From assembly GCF_040954645.1 (NCBI RefSeq), contig NC_092813.1, positions 16,346,136 through 16,410,135 on the forward strand: a stretch of 64,000 bases of DNA, given 5' to 3'. This stretch comes from Diabrotica undecimpunctata (Eukaryota; Arthropoda; Insecta; Coleoptera; Chrysomelidae). This document shows positions 54,630 through 64,000 of this stretch, one piece after another (position 1 is the stretch's first letter; every line of letters begins with the position of its first letter). The position numbers and the translations under genes are program-made. Below the pieces are notes generated by a model. That model saw only the letters and a program-made list of their open reading frames with translations, did not search any database and was not told the DNA's origin.

Positions 54630-55772
54630 CATCAAATTGATCATCCTTTTTACTTTCGTATACGATCATACTTATCCAAATTAAATTTTCAATTTTCAAA
54701 AACTTATGATACCTCCTCAATCCACAACCCTGCGCCATGGACAATATCTGTTCTGGCTATCGACATCAAACAAACCTAAGAAATCAGAGATATCGTCAAC
54801 CGTCATTAAACAAAAGTTTCGTACACTATTAAACAGATATGGCAATACCTACAGCGTATACATCGATGCATCAAAAAATTAAGACAGAGTTGGAGCAGCA
54901 ATTTATTCGGAAGACATCTCAGTTAGTTTCCAATTGTCGTCAATTACAACCATCTTTTCGGCTGAATTATTTGTAATTCTAAAAGCTCTATCGTTAATAC
55001 AAAACAAAAACCAAGAAATATGTATAATAATCACAGATTCTTTAAATTCATTATCCTCACTGACACAATTATACTGTGACAACCCCCTTCTACTTCTTAG
55101 TAAAAAAGAACATAAAAACATTTCAAATAAGAAAATCCAAGTTCATTTTTTATGGGTACCTTCTCATGTCAGAATTGAAGGTAACGAAGTTGTAGATAAA
55201 CTAGCTAAAAACGCACCAACTAACCTAATGTCCGAAGAAAGTAACATATTGGTACAAAACGATTTAAACTATAAACTTATACTACAAAAAATAATTCAAA
55301 AATGGCAACAAACTTGGAACAACACTCCATCAAGGCTATATGAAGTCAACAAACATCCACATCTTTGGAAACCAAAAATAAAAGACAGAAGAGAGCATGT
55401 GATATTTACCCGTCTCCGTATCGGCCATACACGACTTACTCATGGCTATTTACTACAGCGCAAAAATAAACCAGTTTGTGAAGTGTGCAACCGTGTTCTA
55501 ACGTTAAAACATTTTTTAATACAGTGTCCTAAATATAACAGTGAACGAAATATAGCATACCCAACTGCCCTAGAAGAAAATACAGATACAAAAGAAATAA
55601 TTTCTTATCTTAAAGACTGTCAACTTCTTCATAAGATTTAAAACATACATTGTAATACACATACATATTATTATTATTAACTGTGAACTAATGTATATAC
55701 ACTATTTGTATCAACTGTAACATTAATCTAAATACGCTAATGCCTCTGCGTGGTAGATGCGTTTAAAAAAAA
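54630..55772 (+). pseudogene. Jockey-like LINE 3' fragment: RNase H and C-terminal region
   Basis: The RNase H reads GNTYSVYIDASKN, a TAA, then DRVGAAIYSEDIS; from 54934 it is open for 235 codons with FSAELFVILKALSLI, CIIITDSLNSLSSL, LWVPSHVRIEGNEVVDKLAK, FTRLRIGHTRLTHGYLL and CEVCNRVLTLKHFLIQCPKY, ending at 55639-55641. All RNase H acidic positions are present. It resembles the C-terminus of the young Jockey (RLRIGHTRFTHGYLM) but is a different copy. 5'-truncated before the RNase H; the short A-run at 55765-55772 is taken as the 3' end. Confidence 0.85.
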
Positions 55773-55826
55773 GGTATTTATATTAGACTATAGATTATAT
55801 TAGATTTATATTAGATTAGATATTCA

Positions 55827-56290
55827 GTTTTGTGAAAGCGCCTGTCTTAGACAAATTGAAGGAGCGCTCCTAAGATTTTTCGGGGTTTGGCTTAAAATTA
55901 ATTCGTAGTTTATTTTATTATATTTAAGGCAATCATTTAGATTTTTTTTCACTTCAGCAACAAAAGTTTTGGTTGTGCAATGTATCGTCTACATGAAAGT
56001 CCTAGTATCTACTGTTATCGGTTAATCATTTGTGTAAATGTAATACAGTGTAGGTGCCATTACGCTACCCCAAGCGAGACCATTCATCTGCGTTCTTCAT
56101 CTTACCATTGAATGATACGAAAAATCTTCTATTCTGTAGATATACGCGGATAAAACAAGTAATGTTTTTATCCAAGGCGATGTCATGCAGCTTTGGAGAA
56201 ATGTTCTCTTATTTAATATGTCGTAAGTGGCATTTAGATTGACAAATACCACCCCTGATACCCGATATCTTTCGTACTCGTTGTTGCTTT
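55827..56290 (-). pseudogene. LINE RT fragment, family A, copy 2
   Basis: On the minus strand RYRVSGVVFVNLNATYDILN is a motif A in which the usual first Asp of VDL is Asn; RIEDFSYHSMV and NGLAWGSVMAPTLYYIY (motif B, usually GLPQGSVLAPTL) follow, then TKTFVAEVKKNLNDCL. The end resembles 43810-44330 closely. Confidence 0.65.
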
Positions 56291-57426
<1,136 letters not shown>

Positions 57427-57454
57427 AAGTGCTTATTTCGACCAAAAAATAATT

Positions 57455-57995
57455 TATAAATACGTTCGAATTATCGGGTAAAGTGGTCTGTAATGAAAAT
57501 CTTTCTTTTTTCTAAGATACTCAATATTTCGCTATTTATTTAATAGCTTCCTCAGGACACTCGACAGTTAACTAACATATATTGTAATATATTGAACAAA
57601 ATTTACAAATATTCAAAATAACCAACATTAATCTAAATAACAACTAACCTTAATAATTCATCAAAGAAATATCATTCTTCTAACGTTTCTTTTATTGTTA
57701 TTTTTATTTTTACATTTGAAATAATTTTAATTTTTTATGGTATAGCTGTAACGAACGTGCTTAAGACAATTTAATCTTGACATTCAATATTTCAAATACT
57801 TCAATGTCAGTTTTTATTTGCGAAATCTTTTAATTTCTGTGAGTGTTTTAAAATGTATTTGTACGCCATTTTTTGTAATGTTCAAATTGTTTTAGTTTAC
57901 TCCTGAGGAAGCTATCAAATAAATAGCGAAATATTGAGTATCTTAGAAAAAAGAAAGATTTTCATTACATACCACTTTACCCGATAATTCGAACG

Positions 57996-58003
<8 letters not shown>
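57455..58003. mobile_element. Non-autonomous inverted-repeat element with hammerhead-like cores
   Basis: Arms 57455-57557 and 57901-58003 are near-perfect reverse complements (outer words TATAAATACGTTCGAATTAT, inner word TCCTGAGGAAGCTAT). The 340-base middle is AT-rich and non-coding. Each arm contains, reading outward from the centre, CTGAGGA, a hairpin AGCTAT...ATAGC and GAAA (57903-57931 and, reversed, 57527-57555), the layout of a hammerhead core. (TA)n tracts flank both sides. The inverted arms recall the two Penelope-like elements, so this may be the terminal-repeat skeleton of a third; it could also be a MITE. Confidence 0.75.

Positions 58004-58070
<67 letters not shown>
58004..58070. 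repeat. (TA)n tract, right
   Basis: About 66 bases of TA immediately after the right arm. Confidence 0.95.
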
Positions 58071-58073
<3 letters not shown>

Positions 58074-59689
58074 CCGCTATCCTTTAGAACCCTTTTCACG
58101 TTGCAGTAATTTAGCATCACCAAGAATTGCTATCATTTTCTATTTATAAATTGTGTATGTTCGTTTAGGGTACCTTTGTAGGCTTAGCACTGTTGTCGGT
58201 TTTTTAATATTCCGATTTTTTTTATATATTTAATTTTTACATCAAACCTACGTTTTAACATCGAGCGGTAAAATCACTGTATTTGGCATCATTTTAGAGC
58301 CAGTAGATGTTGCCGGTATTAATCCTTAAAATAATATTTTAGATACCTAAATATCGATCGGTTGTTTGGGTCAAGTTCGAATAACGACATTGAAACTACC
58401 TGCTCACAAGTTGCAGTCTCAACAGGTTTTTTTCTTCGTTTAGATGTTATATTTATTTAACCTAGATATTTTTGCCCAGAGAATCGTGTAGGGGAATATT
58501 TTACATAAATTTTAATTTACAACCTGTTTAGTCGAAGCTATCGATGAATAGTTTGAGATAAATATTATGGTTTTATGGGATTAAGGCCTTTATTATTGGT
58601 TGTGATTGCGATAATGTTTGAAATTTTGATTTCCATTCCGGAAATCGTTCTCAAACAACGTTTTACAACGTACAAAATGTGTATACACATGTTTACATAA
58701 TTAGTACAATAAACAAAGCTATTGTAAAATAATAGTGGAAATCAAAACGTTAAATATTAGTTAATTAAAAATGTAATTTTCATCTCAATAACGACCAATA
58801 ATTGTGGCTTAATCACATAAAAAAATAATATTTGACTTTGACCATGCCATAAGAAAGTAATTCACGGAACCTCGCTAAATAATTTAAAAAAATCTTATAC
58901 AGAAATTTAAATTCTAAATAGTATGAGGGGTAGCTGGCGAAAAATTCGTAAAGACGTACAGTTGATTTTGCTTTGTTTTTTTAAACAATCTTAAAAGGCA
59001 AAAAAAATAATTTTTTGCTTATAAAACGTTTTGTATACATTCTAAAGAAAAATAATTCAAATAATAGTTGTAGACCATAAAAAGTTTTTTATGTAGAGAA
59101 ATACCAAATTTAAATACATAAATAATTGATATAATTCCAAAAAACCATAAACTCTATGATATTATGTTTGTAGTAATTTATAAATAATGTTAATAACTTT
59201 GTTTTTGGTATAACGACAGGAAATTATGGCAATTGATGAGTTATTAAAGTGTGCTAAATATCAAGCAGATCAAAAAATATTTTACAATTTATTCAATTTG
59301 TTTATGACAGAAAGCGATTATTTAAACAACTGTACTTGTCCAAACAGTATGACTCTACAAGTATTTTGTAACTTGCAATCGATTCTTTTCGCTTTTAGTT
59401 TTAGGGTATATTAAAATAACTTTAACATATTATTAAATTTTTTATTAAAAACCAGTCTGAATAGGGGACTTTTTAGTTTTTAGACCACTTCACGTTTTTT
59501 CAGTTTCTTTGACAAGTGAGGATTATCTATTCGCTTATTTCTTAATATGGGCTATGAGCAATTATCTAGTCATGTCAACACTATTATAGAAGTTACCCAT
59601 ACTTTTTTAGTAGTCATTCAGACGGTTCATCTTAATTGTCCCCATATGGAACATAAGTCCGAGAAAAGTCTTAAATTCTGTTTGTGTTG
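58071..59689. other. AT-rich stretch, no gene recognised
   Basis: A 62-codon plus ORF at 59226-59414 (MAIDELLKCAKYQADQKIFY...) is unassigned and may be chance. No repeats shared with the rest of the window were noticed. Confidence 0.45.
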
Positions 59690-59900
59690 TTTCTTTCCAA
59701 AACGCAATCCTCGATTTTTCTGAACGACTTTGTGCAAATATTTCGTCAGAGTCAATCAGAGTCACTTCCACCATTCATTTAATCTACATCGTCCTCGCCA
59801 GATGCTTCTAACAATGATTGTAATTCAGCAGTGGTCAATCTACGTTTATATTCACATTTAGCTTTTTTAGATGTCGAAGGCATATTATTTACATCCATCT
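59690..59900 (-). pseudogene. piggyBac-like transposase N-terminus
   Basis: ATG at about 59883: MPSTSKKAKCEYKRRLTTAE, then LQSLLEASGEDDVD and a TAA. The basic start followed by an acidic LLE..GEDD stretch is the usual N-terminus of piggyBac-derived proteins. After two more stops the reading is lost. On this strand it lies downstream of the C-terminal fragment at 60050-60860, so it is a separate or rearranged copy. Confidence 0.6.
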
Positions 59901-60049
59901 TTTTATAAATACTAAAACTCACTTTTACGGAGGTAATTAACAATTAAAATGTTCTACTAAAACTATCAATTTACGACTTCCAATACTATAGGGCCACTTG
60001 AGGTATAATACGTTTTTACTCAATAATAGTTCCTGTATAAGCAAAATTG

Positions 60050-60860
60050 TTTTTTAATGTGCTCCATTGAAGCACACTAGACATATTCCAGTTTTGCCAT
60101 CACATTCTTCAGAGTATGTTTTAACTTTTTTAACTTTTCTATCGTCCTTTCTACTAGTCATGCTTCTTCTTAAAATTTTGTTACATCTTGTACACTTTCT
60201 TCTCTTTGTATTATCTACATCGCTTTGCCTGAGATGGTATTTTTGGGTGTAACTGTTTGTGAGGGTTACAACATTTCTTTATTTGCAAATGCCTTCGCGA
60301 ACTCCAGTCTGAACTCAAGGATAGGTTGTCGCTTTTTTACGTTTTCTATTATTTAGCAACTAAGCATTTACTACTGCGGTATTAAATGCGGTATTAAATA
60401 TTAATTCCACTGACACTTTCCGGTACCACTTCAGAATTTTGCGTATTGGGCTTTGGTAAGAAGCCACTTAATCACTAAAATCAACACTCTTTTTCACCAA
60501 GTTATAATCGAGAATATTTTGTGGTTTTAGTATTTGTGTATAATTTTTCTTTTCATCTGATTAAACCAAGATATAACTATTATGTTTAAATGTTGTAAGG
60601 ATTAAAACTGGTCTTTTGTCGACCCATTTTATTACTTGTAAAATCAATAATGGGGTTAAGTTTCATCGTGAGTAACTGTTTGCAATTTTTTTAATCGAGA
60701 TTTTGGTTTTACATGTTTTTATAGTAAAACATCTGCACATGAATAATTCGTTTCTTGAACAATGATTTCAATTCATCGACCAATAGTCTAAAATAAGGTT
60801 TTATTACGTCGTCCGGAATATTATAAACTGGTTCTTTTTCACAAATATATTGGAAATATG
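60050..60860 (-). pseudogene. piggyBac-like transposase C-terminal half
   Basis: Across shifting frames: EPVYNIPDDVIKPYFRLLVD, MKLNPIIDFTSNKM, LTKAQYAKF, SGTGKCQWN, NVKKRQPILEFRLEFAKAFA and a Cys/Lys-rich tail (ECDGKTGIC-like remnant near 60070-60100). This is the order of the region after the catalytic core through the cysteine-rich tail of piggyBac-derived transposases. Every stretch is broken by stops; it is long dead. Confidence 0.62.
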
Positions 60861-62214
60861 GTTTACATTCTATATTTAGAAAAATCTTTTACTGCAACTC
60901 TTGTTCCCATAAGACCGTATGTTATAAATAAATATATTCCTATAAGAATTATCTTGAAAGATGAAAAAAATACAATAAAAAAGTGCAATATTAAGTGTTA
61001 TTTAAAAAATAATAAGTCATTCACGGGCGTACAGTTAAAAACAAAAGTTTTCAGTGTTCTATTGCTTGATTATTATTATCTGGTATTCTGAAAATGTTGA
61101 CATTTTTTCCTGGTCTGATCTCCCTCAACTAACGTCATCTTTCTTAATTGGTGGGTTGTATTGATCAGGTCTCTTTAAGTGTTTTGTTGCTATCCATAGT
61201 GAATGATCTTCTTTAGATAATGTACTAATGTAGTGTTCAAATGTGGCATTGCGTACATCATGTAGCGCTCATCTTAATTGTCTGATTATCTACCTCTTGC
61301 TCTTTATTTTTCGACTATTAGTTGTATAATATAATTCGGAGTGTTATTTGTCTTTTCTTGATTTGGAATTGTTAATCGTGTAGCTCCATATGAAATAGTA
61401 GGAGATGAAAACGGCAGCATATTCATCCATAAAAAAAAGGAAACGCGATAAAGATATCTGAAACAACTGTTTTATGTTATAAGAGATGAAATATTCCGAA
61501 ATTACCAAAACAGGTGAACAGGGCACTATAAAGAGGAAGTAAAATTAGCTATGAAACAGTTTGAATGAGAAAAAGAAGTAAGCTTAGACCAAATACCAGC
61601 AGGAATTATTCAACTGAAGAAAAAAATTAAATCGATAACAATATTCACTCCATTTACAGAAAAGGCGGTGACCCGCAATTATTTTAAGAACTTTTTTAAT
61701 AGCCTCCAGTCAACAATTTCCTAACCATGTTTAAAAAACGTACGGAATGCACTGTATATACTAACCCAAGTCGTCAACATACTTGTTGTTGCAGTTATGT
61801 ATTACGATCAACTTAAAGGTTATGCACGACTCCCCTTGTATAGGTACACAGGCAAGCACATGCGGGAGAAAAAAGATTTGTCATACCGTTACATTATGTC
61901 AAATTTTAACGTTGAATATTTTATGGTCCCCTTTGGGTTATAAAACGAATGATCGACTTTTTCTCGCACAGATCCCTGCTATGTAACTTTACAAAGCGAG
62001 TTTGCTGGGTATTAAAGAACCGTCTATGGCATCATATAATTTTACGCTAATATTTCACGTTCTGCGACGCATTCCACGTTTGACACATTGTCTTTTTTAG
62101 TTTTCTGTCATTCTATTTGTTAAATCCTATCTCATTCTCGTCACAGCGTCAAGGAGCAGTAAACGTTTATACTGAACGGGAGGCATATGTCTAACAGTGA
62201 ACGTTGGAGATTTT
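60861..62214. other. Unassigned stretch with small ORFs
   Basis: Small ORFs at 60858-61091 (plus, 77 codons), 61344-61526 (minus, 60) and 61783-61986 (plus, 67) match nothing I know. No transposon termini noticed. Confidence 0.4.
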
Positions 62215-62640
62215 TCGAGTTTATCATATCTTCTTCTTTGAGTGCCTCTGCTATCGGAGATTGGATATCATTAGGGCGATTCTAATTTTATTTACTGCTG
62301 TTTTGAATAATTCGTTAGTGGTACAGCCAAACCACTCTCTTAAATTTCTCATCCAGGACATTCTTCTACGGCCTGGATTTCTGCGTCCTTGGATTTTTCC
62401 ATGCATTATATTTTGTAGGAATGTGTACTTTTGTCCTCTCATCAGGTGGCCAAACTATTCACTATATTATTACCTCTTCATTTGTAATTTTATCCACCCA
62501 ACTTATTTTTAGTATACGGCGGTAGCACCACATCTCAAAGCTTTCAAGATTTTTAACATTCTTCTGTTTAAGAGTTAATGCCTCAACAACCGTAAAGCAA
62601 AGTACTGAATACATACTAAGTAGTTAACTAAAAGTGGACG
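62215..62640 (-). pseudogene. BovB/RTE-like LINE 3' fragment
   Basis: Reading down from 62640: VVEALTLKQKNVKNLESFEM, WCYRRILKISWVDKITNEEV, then from 62442 RGQKYTFLQNIMHGKIQGRR, RMSWMRNLREWFGCTTNEL and NKIRIALMISNLR to the stop at 62251. The 3' end has AAAGAAGAAG, the same tail as the copy at 12.35 kb. Only the last part of the ORF is kept, a typical 5' truncation. A shift near 62450 is the only clear lesion. Confidence 0.85.
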
Positions 62641-62734
62641 TATGCAAAGAGATGTATGACGTAATCGTATGGTATTCGCTAATAATCCTGTCACGTAATA
62701 TGCCACACACTTCTGTGCGTTAATTCGTTTACGC

Positions 62735-63755
62735 AACTAAGCCTCTTTTGACATAACATATATAGGAGCAAAGATATATACCTATAGTCCTTTTAGTGTT
62801 GATGTATTTGATTTGTACGTCGTAGTATTCTATTAGTTAAATGGTACCATTTGAGGTACTTTACGTCACGATTGGACTAATAGGTTCGAAGATACATAAC
62901 TAAGGCCCTTTTGCCAAGCTACTCTATTTAATTTTTATATCTCATTGTATTATATTAGTTAAATTCTATCATTTAAGGTACGAAACGTCATGATTGGACT
63001 AATAGGACCGCAGATACATAACTAAGGCCCTTTTGACAAGCTGATGTATTTTATTTTTCTATCTTATTGTATTCGATTGGTTAAATCCTATCATTTGTGG
63101 TACTGTACGTCACGATTGGGCCACTAAAAACAAAGATACGTAACTAAGGCCCTTTTGACGTGATGCTGTATTTGATTTCTATGTCATTGTATTCTATTGG
63201 TTAAGTGCTATCATTTAAGGTATCGTACGTCACGATTGGACTAATAGAACCGAAGATACATAACTAAGGCCATTTTGACATGCTACTCCATTAAATTTTT
63301 ATACCTCGTTGTATTTTATTTGCCAAATCCTTTCATTTGAGGTACTGCACGTCATGATTGGACTAATAGAACTAAAGATACACAACTAAGGCCCTCTTGA
63401 CATTGTTCTGCATTTGATTTTTCTATCCCATTGTATTATTAATGTTAAATCCTATCATTAGAGGTACTATACGTCACGATTGGACTAATAGGACCGAAGA
63501 TACGTGACTACGGCCCTTTGGACATGTTGCTGTATTTAATTTTTTTATTTCATTGTTTTTAATTGGTTAAATCCTGTTATTTGAGATACTGTACGTCACG
63601 ATTGGACTTATAGAAACGATGATATATAATTAAGGCCTTTTTGACATGCTGCTATATTTGATTTTTCTGTCTTATTGTATTTTATTGGTTAAATCCTATC
63701 ATTTGAGGTGCTGTACGTCGCGACTGGACGAATTGGAGCGAAGATACAATAGGTA
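62735..63755. repeat. Tandem array of about 122-bp units, about eight copies
   Basis: The word ACGTCAYGATTGG (or close variants) recurs at 62863, 62985, 63107, 63227, 63349, 63471, 63593 and 63715; spacing is 122 bases, with one of 120. Each unit also carries AACTAAGGCCCTTTTGACA and TTGGTTAAATCCTATCATTT. Units differ at roughly a tenth or more of positions, so the array is not newly amplified. No ORF. Confidence 0.93.
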
Positions 63756-64000
63756 GTTGCAATATATCATAACCCGTTACTTTTAACCAAACATGATGCC
63801 AGAATGATTTGTAGATGAAAAAAATATATATATATTCTTAAATTTACTATTTCGTCGTGGGTAATATTATATTCAACAACGATGCCAAATTTCTGATGCT
63901 AAAATGATTGATAATGAAAGTGGGATATACATTTTCATGTATATAATGGCAGCGAGTAAACGGTAAAACCCTGAACTAAATATATATAATATTTTCACTG
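63756..64000. other. AT-rich end of window
   Basis: No feature recognised after the tandem array. Confidence 0.5.

Noticed and set aside
62735..63755. CRISPR array
   Set aside because: Units are about 122 bp with variation throughout, not short identical repeats with unique spacers, and the context is eukaryotic.

Overview
This window looks like AT-rich repeat-derived DNA from an arthropod nuclear genome, most likely an insect. The inference rests on its mix of elements: Jockey-like, BovB/RTE-like and other LINEs, Penelope-like elements (PLEs) with GIY-YIG endonucleases, BEL and Gypsy LTR elements, piggyBac relics, and long (TA)n tracts. I found no convincing host gene, tRNA, rRNA, CRISPR array or bacterial operon. 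Almost every supportable coding region belongs to a mobile element, and most are broken. || 0-15.2 kb is a nested stack. A BEL/Pao pol fragment and its presumed 3' LTR abut an old, decayed plus-strand Jockey element (about 1.69-15.2 kb). That element is split by a younger full-length minus-strand Jockey (2651-8252, 11-bp target duplication) and by a PLE (8776-13084, 10-bp duplication). The PLE is itself split by a 5'-truncated BovB/RTE-like LINE (10272-12362, 10-bp duplication). Removing each insertion and one duplicate restores the host element's reading, so the order of events can be read directly. || 15.2-27.1 kb holds an internally deleted RTE-like relic, a 3.5-kb minus-strand LINE with endonuclease and reverse transcriptase, a DDE transposase relic, an inverted pair of a dispersed repeat and a piggyBac 5' half with hairpin-bearing subterminal repeats. 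|| 27.46-33.82 kb is a complete minus-strand Gypsy element with two 405-bp LTRs that differ at about three sites. Its Gag starts with a SAP-like domain and a 33-bp-repeat coiled region. Its Pol has a C-terminal extension after the integrase that reads as a TARG1/OARD1-like macrodomain followed by a CCCH zinc finger. This is the most unusual thing in the window. || 34-43 kb contains a second piggyBac relic with altered catalytic aspartates, a second PLE family in head-to-head inverted form, and poorly annotated AT-rich DNA. 43-56 kb is a mosaic of repeated LINE 3' fragments, several duplicated within the window. 57-58 kb is an inverted-repeat element with hammerhead-like cores between two (TA)n tracts. 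59-64 kb has piggyBac pieces, another RTE-like 3' end and a tandem array of about 122-bp units. || All functions here are transposition functions: endonuclease nicking and target-primed reverse transcription (LINEs, PLEs), LTR reverse transcription and integration (BEL, Gypsy), and cut-and-paste transposition (piggyBac, DDE). The one nearly intact coding unit is ORF1 of the young Jockey; most others carry stops, frameshifts or deletions.
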